From positions 543,326 through 607,325 of the forward strand of contig NZ_JACHJQ010000003.1 of assembly GCF_014203735.1 (NCBI RefSeq): 64,000 nt of DNA, read 5' to 3'. The notes beneath the pieces are model-generated. The model searched no databases. It was given only the letters and a program-made list of their open reading frames with translations, and had not been told where the DNA came from. This document shows positions 1-7,562 of the stretch, piece by piece; the first letter of the stretch is position 1; each line of letters opens with the position of its first letter. This DNA comes from Actinophytocola algeriensis. Lineage in GTDB: Bacteria > Actinomycetota > Actinomycetes > Mycobacteriales > Pseudonocardiaceae. The translations under genes were made by a program, and so were the position numbers.

Positions 1-2
1 AC

Positions 3-968
3 GGCGGCGCCAACGAGCACTACGCCGACCTGACCGGCGCGATCGACATGGCCATCCGCAACGGCCAGCGCGCGGCCATCCACCACACGAACCTGTCCTG
101 CGACCACCGCAGCCGCTGCCCGATGCGCACGGCCGTGATCGTGCCGCTGATCCCGGACGGCCAGGTGGAGGGCACGCTGATCGTGGTCGGCGGGATCAAC
201 TCGAAGCGGCTGATCCGCGCCGCCGACGAGGTCGCGCAGTTCGTGGCGATCCAGCTGGAGCTCGCGAAGCTGGACGAGTCGAAGCAGCAGCTCGCGAAGG
301 CCGAGGTGCGGATGCTGCGGGCACAGATCTCGCCGCACTTCCTGTACAACGCGCTGAACTCGATCTCCTCGCTGATCCGCACCGACCCGGAGCGGGCGCG
401 TGACCTGCTGCAGGAGTTCGCGGACTTCACCAGGTACTCGTTCCGGACCTCCGGCCAGTTCACGACGCTGGCGGAGGAACTGCGCAACATCGACCGCTAC
501 CTGACGATCCAGAGCCAGCGGTACGCCGACCGCCTCAACGTGCGCATCAAGATCGCACCGGAGGTGTTGTCAGTGGTGGTCCCGTTCCTGGTGCTCCAGC
601 CGCTGGTGGAGAACGCGGTGCAGCACGGCCTGTCCCCGAAGCCGGGCGGCGGCACGGTCACGGTCGTGGCGCAGGACAACGGCAACGAGGCGCTGATCAG
701 CGTGGAGGACGACGGCGTGGGGATGGACGCCGACCGCCTGTTCGCCGACCTGCGGGACGCCCACAAGAGTGGGTCGCACGTCGGTATCGGGAACATCAAC
801 CAGCGCATGCGGCAGGTGTTCGGTGACGAGTACGCGCTGATGGCGGAGACCGCGCCGGGCGCGGGCATGAAGGTGATCCTGCGCGTTCCCAAGTTCTTCC
901 CCGGCGTCCGCCCGGACCTCCCCAAGTTCGGTGAGGACACGGAACCGAAGGCGAGCCAGCCGACCTAG
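3..968 (+). CDS. LytS-type sensor histidine kinase (5' end outside window)
   Basis: Sensor kinase of the LytS/YpdA class. The reading frame is open to the left edge, so the start lies outside the window and the ATG at 48 is internal. The visible part begins in a GAF-like sensing domain with a Cys-x6-Cys pair (SCDHRSRC, near base 100). Next comes the His_kinase segment ISPHFLYNALNSI (about bases 328-366), whose His is the expected phosphorylation site. The HATPase part shows an N box (VENAVQHG), G1 (DDGVGMD) and G2 (GIGNINQRM). No membrane segment is visible. The likely partner is the LytTR regulator at 2206-3039. The protein is a paralogue of the kinase at 5444-6460. The family is clear; the signal sensed is unknown. 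Confidence 0.93.
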   Translation, partial: GGANEHYADLTGAIDMAIRNGQRAAIHHTNLSCDHRSRCPMRTAVIVPLIPDGQVEGTLIVVGGINSKRLIRAADEVAQFVAIQLELAKLDESKQQLAKAEVRMLRAQISPHFLYNALNSISSLIRTDPERARDLLQEFADFTRYSFRTSGQFTTLAEELRNIDRYLTIQSQRYADRLNVRIKIAPEVLSVVVPFLVLQPLVENAVQHGLSPKPGGGTVTVVAQDNGNEALISVEDDGVGMDADRLFADLRDAHKSGSHVGIGNINQRMRQVFGDEYALMAETAPGAGMKVILRVPKFFPGVRPDLPKFGEDTEPKASQPT

Positions 969-1276
969 TCGCAGCGGGTGCCCGGGCGGTGCCAGCGGAC
1001 CTGGCCGTCGACCACGTCCGCGTCCATGCCCGCCCAGTGCGGGTCGAGCGTCCAGTGGGCCGCGGCGCCGGGTGTCTCGTCCAGGTACACGCCCCGGTCC
1101 ACCGAGCCGAACACCGCGAGCCCCGGCCGCGCCCACACCGCCGACAGCCGCCGCTCCACCCATGCCCGCGCCGCCGCGCACGACGCGAACTCGGCGACGT
1201 CGATCTGCGACAGGTGCGACTCGTCCCCCATGCCGAGCCACGCCCGCCAGCGCACCTGCTTCCCCATACGGAACAT
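965..1276 (-). CDS. Hypothetical protein, 103 aa
   Basis: I do not recognise the family. The frame codes for a small soluble protein rich in Trp (for example WRAWLGMG, HWTLDPHWAG), with no signal peptide or membrane segment. Its stop codon overlaps the stop of the convergent kinase gene by two bases, which is usual for real tail-to-tail genes in compact genomes. The start may be the ATG at 1276 or a second ATG three codons later. It reads against the operon direction and shares the 1277-1314 gap with the divergent peptidase gene. Confidence 0.6.
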   Translation of the reverse strand: MFRMGKQVRWRAWLGMGDESHLSQIDVAEFASCAAARAWVERRLSAVWARPGLAVFGSVDRGVYLDETPGAAAHWTLDPHWAGMDADVVDGQVRWHRPGTRCD

Positions 1277-1314
1277 GAGCGGGCGAACTCGCGCGGGATA
1301 CGTAGGGTGGTTCC

Positions 1315-2148
1315 ATGAGTGTCACGGAAAAGCTGGCCGCCCGGCTCCCCATCAACAGGGGCACCGCAAAACCTGTCGTCGCGGTGGTCAAGCTGCACGG
1401 CGTCATCACTCCGACCCCGTCGCCGCTGAGCCGGGGCACGATCAACATCAACACCGTGGAACAGGCCCTGGCCAAGGCTTTCGACCACGAGCGGCTGTCC
1501 GCGGTCGCGCTCGCGATCAACTCGCCGGGTGGCGCGCCGACGCAGTCGGCGCTGGTGAGCGAGCGGATCCGGGAGCTGGCCGACAAGAAGAAGGTGCCCG
1601 TCCTCGCGTTCTGCGAGGACGTCGCGGCGTCCGGTGGTTACTGGCTCGCGTGCGCGGCCGACGAGATCTTCGCGCACTCGTCGTCGCTCGTCGGCTCGAT
1701 CGGTGTGGTCACCGCGGGTTTCGGTTTGAACGGGCTGCTCGAACGGGTCGGCGTCGAACGCCGCGTCTACACCGCGGGCGCCCACAAGGTGCGCCTCGAC
1801 CCGTTCCGCCCGGAGAAGGACGAGGACGTGGAGTGGATCAAGGGTCTGCAGTCGCAGCTGCACGACCAGTTCGTGTCGTGGGTGAAGGACCGCCGCGGCG
1901 ACCGGCTGAACGACGGCGAGGACCTGTTCACCGGTGAGGTGTGGACCGGCGTGCGGGCCAAGGAGATGGGTCTCGTCGACGGGGTCGGCAACCTCCGCGC
2001 CGTGCTGACCTCGCGTTTTCCGGAGGCGGAACTGGTCGTGGCGGAGCCGAAGCGCCCGCTGCTGGCGCGACTCGGACTGGGGGGTGCGACACAGTCACTG
2101 CTCACTGCCATCGAACATCGGGCACTCTGGTCCCGCTTCGGTCTCTGA
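1315..2148 (+). CDS. S49-family serine peptidase (SppA/SohB-like)
   Basis: Member of the signal-peptide-peptidase A family, which uses a Ser/Lys dyad. The sequence has the core strand LAINSPGG (about residue 65), the nucleophile motif AASGGYW (Ser near residue 108) and TAGAHK (Lys near residue 158). This spacing of about 50 residues matches the short bacterial SppA form. At 277 aa with no obvious N-terminal membrane helix it may be cytoplasmic or peripheral. It sits between the kinase at 3-968 and its probable regulator at 2206-3039, so it may be co-regulated with or act in that system; that role is inference. Confidence 0.85.
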   Translation: MSVTEKLAARLPINRGTAKPVVAVVKLHGVITPTPSPLSRGTININTVEQALAKAFDHERLSAVALAINSPGGAPTQSALVSERIRELADKKKVPVLAFCEDVAASGGYWLACAADEIFAHSSSLVGSIGVVTAGFGLNGLLERVGVERRVYTAGAHKVRLDPFRPEKDEDVEWIKGLQSQLHDQFVSWVKDRRGDRLNDGEDLFTGEVWTGVRAKEMGLVDGVGNLRAVLTSRFPEAELVVAEPKRPLLARLGLGGATQSLLTAIEHRALWSRFGL

Positions 2149-2205
2149 TCTCGTGTCACCCACGAGGGGCAACACCATGGACAGACGGTACTTCCCATCG
2201 GCAAG

Positions 2206-3039
2206 ATGCGGGTCACAGTGAGTACTCCACCCAACACCCCCGGTCTCGTCGTCCTCGCCGTGGACGACGAGAAAGACGGCATGGACCTGATGGTCGAACG
2301 GCTCGAGGCGAACCGCTACGTGCGCCGGGTCATCCCGGCGTTCGACGCGACCGAGGCGCTGCGCCAGCTCGGCGGCGACGACCAGGAGCTGACCGCGCGC
2401 CGCAACGCGGGCAAACCGATCGTGGACGCGGTCTTCTCCGACCTGAAGATGCCCGGCCTGACCGGCATGGAGATGGCGAAGGTGCTGGCCGGCTTCAAGC
2501 CGTCGCCGGTGCTGGTGTTCATCACCGGGCACGGCGAGGGCAACGACGCGGTCGAGGCGTTCGACCTCGGCGCGGTCGACTTCATCCCGAAGCCGTGCGA
2601 CCAGGGCCGCATGGACCGCGCGGTGCAGCGGGTGATCTCCAAGCTGCGCGGTGACGGGCTGGTCGGCGAGGCGCCGCAGGTCGCGTCCGAACCGGCGGAC
2701 GACGAGGTCATCCCGGTCGAGCTGGCGGGCAACACGAAGCTCATCCCGCGCTCGTCGGTGCGCTGGGTGGAGGCGCAGGGCGACTACGCGCGCCTGTTCA
2801 CCACCGAGGGCTCGCACCTGGTGCGGATCCCGCTCGCGCAGCTGGAGGAGCGGTGGGAGAAGGCGGGGTTCGTCCGCATCCACCGCTCGTACCTGGTGCC
2901 GATCAACCTGATCACCGAGCTGCAGCTCGGCGGCAACGGCTACCACGTGGTCATCGGCGACGAGGAACGCAAGCTGCCGGTGAGCAGGCGGCACACGCGT
3001 GAGCTGAAGGACCGGATCGTGCGCCGCGGTGGCTTATGA
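2206..3039 (+). CDS. LytTR-family response regulator
   Basis: Response regulator of the LytR/AlgR type, 277 aa. The receiver domain has the acidic pair in AVDDEKDG (near residue 18), the phospho-acceptor Asp in VFSDLKMPG (near residue 80) and the conserved Lys in FIPKPCD. The acceptor is later than usual because about 18 residues (GGDDQELTARRNAG) are inserted before it. A LytTR DNA-binding domain fills residues about 165-270, with the hallmark VRIHRSYLVPI and PVSRRH. The start could be ATG 2206 or GTG 2218. The partner is most likely the kinase at 3-968. Expected targets are the membrane protein and symporter genes directly downstream. Confidence 0.93.
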   Translation: MRVTVSTPPNTPGLVVLAVDDEKDGMDLMVERLEANRYVRRVIPAFDATEALRQLGGDDQELTARRNAGKPIVDAVFSDLKMPGLTGMEMAKVLAGFKPSPVLVFITGHGEGNDAVEAFDLGAVDFIPKPCDQGRMDRAVQRVISKLRGDGLVGEAPQVASEPADDEVIPVELAGNTKLIPRSSVRWVEAQGDYARLFTTEGSHLVRIPLAQLEERWEKAGFVRIHRSYLVPINLITELQLGGNGYHVVIGDEERKLPVSRRHTRELKDRIVRRGGL

Positions 3040-3112
3040 GCGGAGCTTGCGGAGCGACTAGTCGAACACGGGGCGACGGCGAGCGGCCGGACCGAGCCTG
3101 CGAGGGGCGGTC

Positions 3113-3541
3113 GTGAGCAGGCATTCGGCGGGTCCTGGCCGGGAAGAGCAGGGGCCGCGGCGGTCCTACACGGACCCGCCGACGAAACCCCGCCGCAAGC
3201 GCGTCGTACTGGCCGACTCCCGGGCCCCCGTCACCCGCCTGCGCACCGTCATCGAGCTGGAGGAACAGACCAGCTACGGCGAGGAGCTGGTCCGCCAGCT
3301 GATCCGCGCGCAGTTCAAGCAGGCGATGAAGTTCTGGCTGGCCACGCTCGCCTTCTTCCTGGCACTCCCCGCGCTGTTCTTCTTCCTGCCGCAGCTGTCC
3401 CAGACCACCCTCGCGGGCGTCCGGTTACCGTGGCTCGTGCTCGGACTGCTGCCCTTCCCGTTGTTGTTCGGCGTCGGGTACTGGTACAACGTGGTGGCCG
3501 AGCGGCAGGAACGCGACTTCGTCGCGATGGTCGAGAAGTAA
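3113..3541 (+). CDS. DUF485-like small membrane protein, symporter partner
   Basis: Protein of 142 aa with a basic, disordered N-terminus and two hydrophobic helices (FWLATLAFFLALPALFFFLP and WLVLGLLPFPLLFGVGYWY), ending in a charged tail. This layout and the position 10 bases before a sodium:solute symporter match the DUF485 proteins that accompany acetate/monocarboxylate symporters such as ActP and MctC. The GTG start at 3113 follows a purine-rich GAGGGG. It is the first of three such gene pairs in the window (others at 7212 and 10666). The exact role of this family is not settled; assistance to the transporter is inferred. Confidence 0.8.
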   Translation: MSRHSAGPGREEQGPRRSYTDPPTKPRRKRVVLADSRAPVTRLRTVIELEEQTSYGEELVRQLIRAQFKQAMKFWLATLAFFLALPALFFFLPQLSQTTLAGVRLPWLVLGLLPFPLLFGVGYWYNVVAERQERDFVAMVEK

Positions 3542-3551
3542 CCGAGGTCTG

Positions 3552-5342
3552 GTGAGCGCAAAGATCTGGGCCCTTTCGGGTGCCTTTGCGGTCATCATCG
3601 CGACCTTCTACATCGGGTGGCGCTCCTCCAGGACGGCCAGCACCGCGCAGGACTTCCTCGTCGCGCGCCGCACCGTGCGGTCGCGCCGCAACGCGGCCGC
3701 CGTCTCCGGTGAGTACCTGTCCGCGGCGTCGTTCCTGGGTGTGGCGGGCCTGGTGCTGAAGGACGGCGCCGACGCGCTCTGGTACCCGATCGGGTTCACC
3801 GCGGGCTACCTGGCGCTCATGCTGTTCGTCGCCGCCCCGCTGCGCCGCTCCGGCGCGTACACGCTGCCCGACTTCTGCGAGGCCCGCCTGGGATCGCGCG
3901 CGCTGCGTGGCCTTGCCGCGGTGTTCGTGGTGTTCATCGGGATCCTGTACGTGGTCCCGCAGCTGCAGCTCGCGGGCCAGGCGCTGGCGAACATCCTGCC
4001 GGTGCCGACGTGGGTCGGCGCGACGGTGGTGACGGTCGTGGTGATCGTCAACGTGTTCGGCGGCGGCATGCGCGCGATCACGGTGGTGCAGGCGTTCCAG
4101 TACTGGCTGAAGCTGTTCGCGATCGCGGCGCCGACGTTCGTGATGTGCCTGCTGTTCATCGGCAACGGCGGCCTGCGCGACGGGCAGGCGACGACGCTGA
4201 CCGAGGCGCTGCCGCCGACGTTCACGCAGAACACCGAGATCGACGTGCGCACCCCGGTGCTGCTGCGGGTCGAGGACCCGGTGTGGCTCGCGGCGCGCGG
4301 CGAGACCGACGGCGAACCCGCGATGGGCACGGTCTACTGGGGTCCCGGCACGCACGAGGTCGCCGCGGGCACCACGCTGCACTTCTCGAAGGGCTCGTCG
4401 GTCCCGGTGGTCGCCGGTGCGCCCGCGGACAACGAGAGCTGGCTGGCGCCGGCGTCGAACGGCGGCGACCTGTTCAGCACGTACTCGCTGATCCTGGCGC
4501 TGTTCCTGGGCACGATGGGCCTGCCGCACGTGCTGGTCCGCTTCTACACCAATCCCGACGGCAGAGCCGCGCGCCGCACCACCCTGCACGTGCTGCTGTT
4601 GTTGTCGCTGTTCTACCTGTTCCCGATCATGCTGGGCGCGCTGTCCCGCCTGTACGTGCCGGAACTGCTGGTCACCGGCCAGACCGACGCGGCGGTGCTG
4701 AACCTGCCGCACAGCATCGCGCCGGGCATCCTCGGTGACATCCTGGGCGCGGTGCTCACGGCAGGCGCGTTCGCGGCGTTCCTGTCGACGTCGTCGGGCC
4801 TGGTGGTGAGCGTGTCCGGGGTGCTGTCCACGGACGTGCTGCGCGGCCGCGTGCGGGACTTCCGGTTCGCGACGGCCGTGGCGGGCGGGGTACCGCTGGC
4901 ACTGGCGATCGCCGTGCGGCAGACCGACATCTCGCTGACGGTCGGCATGTCGTTCGCACTGGCCGCGTCCACGTTCTGCCCCATCCTCCTGCTCGGCGTG
5001 TGGTGGCGGAAGCTCACGTGGGTGGGTGCCGCCGCGGGCATGATCGTGGGCGGCGGCCTGGTGCTGGCCTCGTTGGTGATCAACACGATCAGCAACCTCA
5101 CGGGCGGCTGGGCACCGAGCGTGTTCAGCCAGCCGGCGATCATCACGGTCCCGGCCGCGTTCCTCACGGTGATCCTGGTGAGCAAGGCGACTCCCGCGAA
5201 GATCCCGGCCGACGTCGCACAGATCCGGCTGCGCATGCACGCCCCGGACAACCTGGGCCTGACCCGCGACCGCGCGGTGGCGAGCTTCGGCACGGCCGAG
5301 GAACGGTCCCGGCTGGCGGACGGCCGCCACCGCAAGGAGTGA
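3552..5342 (+). CDS. Sodium:solute symporter family protein (monocarboxylate type)
   Basis: Integral membrane transporter of the SSS family, 596 aa, with about 13 hydrophobic segments. The SSS core reads VSGEYLSAASFLGVAGLV near residue 55, followed by LWYPIGFTAGY and later LGTMGLPHVLVRFYT, typical of the acetate/propionate/pyruvate branch (ActP/MctC). Between two helices, residues about 205-304, there is a hydrophilic insertion with short beta-like stretches (DVRTPVLLRV, GTVYWGPGTHEV) that ordinary ActP proteins lack. Start is GTG 3552 just after the DUF485-like gene, so the two are probably one transcript. Substrate is inferred only to be a small organic acid. Confidence 0.9.
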   Translation: MSAKIWALSGAFAVIIATFYIGWRSSRTASTAQDFLVARRTVRSRRNAAAVSGEYLSAASFLGVAGLVLKDGADALWYPIGFTAGYLALMLFVAAPLRRSGAYTLPDFCEARLGSRALRGLAAVFVVFIGILYVVPQLQLAGQALANILPVPTWVGATVVTVVVIVNVFGGGMRAITVVQAFQYWLKLFAIAAPTFVMCLLFIGNGGLRDGQATTLTEALPPTFTQNTEIDVRTPVLLRVEDPVWLAARGETDGEPAMGTVYWGPGTHEVAAGTTLHFSKGSSVPVVAGAPADNESWLAPASNGGDLFSTYSLILALFLGTMGLPHVLVRFYTNPDGRAARRTTLHVLLLLSLFYLFPIMLGALSRLYVPELLVTGQTDAAVLNLPHSIAPGILGDILGAVLTAGAFAAFLSTSSGLVVSVSGVLSTDVLRGRVRDFRFATAVAGGVPLALAIAVRQTDISLTVGMSFALAASTFCPILLLGVWWRKLTWVGAAAGMIVGGGLVLASLVINTISNLTGGWAPSVFSQPAIITVPAAFLTVILVSKATPAKIPADVAQIRLRMHAPDNLGLTRDRAVASFGTAEERSRLADGRHRKE

Positions 5343-5443
5343 GGCGGTCGCTACCGGTGGTCAGTCCCCTTTCGAGTGGCGAGATCGGGCAATCCCGCCA
5401 TTAACATCTAGGCGAGCTCGGTCGTGGACGATGGGAGCCCCGG

Positions 5444-6460
5444 ATGGCGGTGTCAGTGCTCGGCATGGCACGCCACATCGCGGACGAGCTGAAAGAAGGC
5501 CTGTCCGGCACGGGCGTGCGGTCGGCGGCCCGCGGCCTGCGCAGGCTGCTGGACGCCGACTTCGTCGCGCTGGCCGACCTGTCCGGCCGAGCCGTCTGGG
5601 CACCGGACGAGCCACCGTTCTACGCGGACGCGAACGCGCTGGTGGAACGCGTGCTGCACAGCGAGAACCGCGAAGGCCGGTCCCCGCTGGTGGCGGTGCC
5701 GCTGCACGTGGACCACGAGCTGGCCGGCGTGCTGGTGGTGGCGGGCGCGTCCCGGCGGGCGGCGGTGCGGGAGGCGTCGAAGTGGGTCGTGGAGGCGCTG
5801 GAGCGCGGCAGGCTGGAGGCGTCGGCCGAACAGGCGGCGCAGGCCGAGCTGCGTGCGCTGCGGGCGGAGATCTCGCCGCACTTCGTCTACAACGCACTGA
5901 CGGTCATCGCCGCGCTGGTCAGTTCCGAACCGGACCGTTCGCGTGAGCTGATGCTCGACTTCGCCGACTACATCCGCTACAGCCTGGCGAAACACGGCGA
6001 GTACACGACGGTGGCGGACGAGTTCCACGCGATCGAGACATACCTGGCGCTGCAACGCGCGGTGCTGGGGGACCGGCTACAGGTGCAGGTGCGGGTGGCG
6101 CCGGAGGTACTCGCGGTGGCGCTGCCGTACCTCGTGCTGCAGCCGCTGGTGGAGAACGCCGTCCGCCACGGCATCGAGCCGCGCACGGGCACCGGGCACG
6201 TGCAGGTCCGCGGCGAGGCGGAGGGGAACGACTGCGTGATCAGCGTGGAGGACGACGGCCTCGGCATGGACCCCGCGCTGGCGGAGGAGATCCTGGCGGG
6301 CCGCGGCGGTTCGGACAGCGTCGGTCTGGCCAATGTGGACAGACGACTGCGGAGCGTCTACGGCCCGTGGTACGGCCTGGTGGTGGAGACGGCGACAGGT
6401 GAGGGAACCCGCGTGGTGGTACGGATCCCGAGGTTCCAACCGGGAGTGATGCCAGGATGA
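5444..6460 (+). CDS. LytS-type sensor histidine kinase
   Basis: Complete 338-aa soluble paralogue of the kinase at the window's left edge. The N-terminal 130 residues form a GAF-like domain without membrane helices. The phospho-acceptor segment is ISPHFVYNALTVI (near residue 145), followed by a HATPase domain with VENAVRHG, EDDGLGMD and SVGLANVDRR. Its stop overlaps the start of the regulator at 6457 by four bases (ATGA), which indicates translational coupling and cognate pairing. It lies 101 bases after the first symporter and opens a second kinase-regulator-membrane protein-symporter set. It lacks the Cys pair seen in the first kinase's GAF domain, so the signals may differ. Confidence 0.93.
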   Translation: MAVSVLGMARHIADELKEGLSGTGVRSAARGLRRLLDADFVALADLSGRAVWAPDEPPFYADANALVERVLHSENREGRSPLVAVPLHVDHELAGVLVVAGASRRAAVREASKWVVEALERGRLEASAEQAAQAELRALRAEISPHFVYNALTVIAALVSSEPDRSRELMLDFADYIRYSLAKHGEYTTVADEFHAIETYLALQRAVLGDRLQVQVRVAPEVLAVALPYLVLQPLVENAVRHGIEPRTGTGHVQVRGEAEGNDCVISVEDDGLGMDPALAEEILAGRGGSDSVGLANVDRRLRSVYGPWYGLVVETATGEGTRVVVRIPRFQPGVMPG

Positions 6461-7212
6461 CGGGCCTGTCCGTGCTGGCCGTGGACGACGTCCCCCCCGC
6501 ACTCGCCGAGTTGTGCAGGCTGCTGTCGGACTCCCCGGAAGTTTCGGCGGTGGCGAGCGCGACGGACGCACTGTCCGCACTGCGCATGATCCAGAACGGC
6601 CGCTACGACGCGGTGTTCCTGGACATCTCCATGCCGGGACTGGACGGCCTGGAACTCGCTTCGCTGCTGGCGCGGTTGAACGAGGCCCCGGCGATTGTCT
6701 TCGTGACGGCGTACGAACAACACGCGGTGGCCGCGTTCGGCATCGGCGCGGTCGACTACCTGCTGAAACCGATACGAGCGGAACGTCTGGCCGACGCGCT
6801 GGCAAGGGTCAACCGGGTGATCCCGGACGCCAGCCCGGCCCAGGAGACCCCGGACGCGATGGCCGCGCTGCCGGTGGAGTCGGAAGGCCGCACGCGGTAC
6901 ATCCGCCGCACCGAGGTCCACTACGTCGAAGCCCACGGCGACTACGTCCGCCTGCACGCGGTGTCGGGCGTGCACGAGGTGCGCATGCCGATCTCGCGCC
7001 TGGAGGAGTACTGGGCCCCGGCGGGTTTCGTCCGAGTGCACAGGAGCTTCCTGGTGGCACTGGACGCGGTCCGGGAACTGCGCAGCGACTCAGTGGGCGG
7101 CCTGCTGGCACACACGGACCTGGGGGACGTCCCGGTTTCCCGCCGCCACGCGCGGGACCTGCGCGAGAAGCTGTTGTCCGCGGCCAAGTCCGGCCAGCTG
7201 GACCGCCGGTAA
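6457..7212 (+). CDS. LytTR-family response regulator
   Basis: Response regulator of 251 aa. The receiver domain has acidic residues in AVDDVPPA, the phospho-acceptor Asp in VFLDISMPG (near residue 54) and Lys in YLLKPIRAE. The LytTR domain at residues about 140-245 contains YVEAHGDYVRL, VRVHRSFLVAL and PVSRRHARDL. It overlaps the kinase gene upstream and abuts the small membrane-protein gene downstream (TAA/ATG overlap at 7212), so all four genes of this set probably form one operon. Unlike the paralogue at 2206, it has a receiver of ordinary length. Confidence 0.94.
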   Translation: MTGLSVLAVDDVPPALAELCRLLSDSPEVSAVASATDALSALRMIQNGRYDAVFLDISMPGLDGLELASLLARLNEAPAIVFVTAYEQHAVAAFGIGAVDYLLKPIRAERLADALARVNRVIPDASPAQETPDAMAALPVESEGRTRYIRRTEVHYVEAHGDYVRLHAVSGVHEVRMPISRLEEYWAPAGFVRVHRSFLVALDAVRELRSDSVGGLLAHTDLGDVPVSRRHARDLREKLLSAAKSGQLDRR

Positions 7213-7562
7213 TGCCAGGCCACAAGCGCATCGCGGTGATGAGCCCGCAGACACGGCTGGCGCATTCCCGCCGCAGGGCACGAGGCCGCTGGCGAGTCCC
7301 CAAACTGGACGGTCCCGGCGCCGACCGCGCGCTGGTGTTGCACCGCCGCCAACTCCGCCTGGCCGTGGCGCCACTGGCGTTGCTGTTCGCGGGCATCCTG
7401 GGCCTGCCGCTGGTGTTCGCCCTGTTCCCGGGCCTGGACGACATCCGCCTGCTGGGCATCCCCGTGTCGTGGCTGGCGCTGGCGGTACTCCCGTACCCGG
7501 CACTGGCCCTGCTGGCAGGGTGGCAACTCCGCCGCGCCGAAAAGGCGGAGGACACCGAGTGA
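7212..7562 (+). CDS. Small two-helix membrane protein (DUF485-like), symporter partner
   Basis: Protein of 116 aa starting at the ATG that overlaps the regulator's stop codon. The first 45 residues are strongly basic (RLAHSRRRARGRWRVP), followed by two hydrophobic helices (LAVAPLALLFAGILGLPLVF and VSWLALAVLPYPALALLAGW). It corresponds in position, size and topology to the DUF485-like genes at 3113 and 10666, though sequence similarity is weak. Its stop overlaps the GTG start of the next symporter by four bases. A longer upstream reading in the same frame only shadows the regulator gene. Confidence 0.75.
   Translation: MPGHKRIAVMSPQTRLAHSRRRARGRWRVPKLDGPGADRALVLHRRQLRLAVAPLALLFAGILGLPLVFALFPGLDDIRLLGIPVSWLALAVLPYPALALLAGWQLRRAEKAEDTE

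Noticed and set aside
3315-5330. Long minus-strand frame of 671 codons opposite the first symporter.
   Set aside because: Composition is the His/Arg-rich pattern of a GC-rich shadow frame, with no family motif, while the plus strand encodes a clear transporter.
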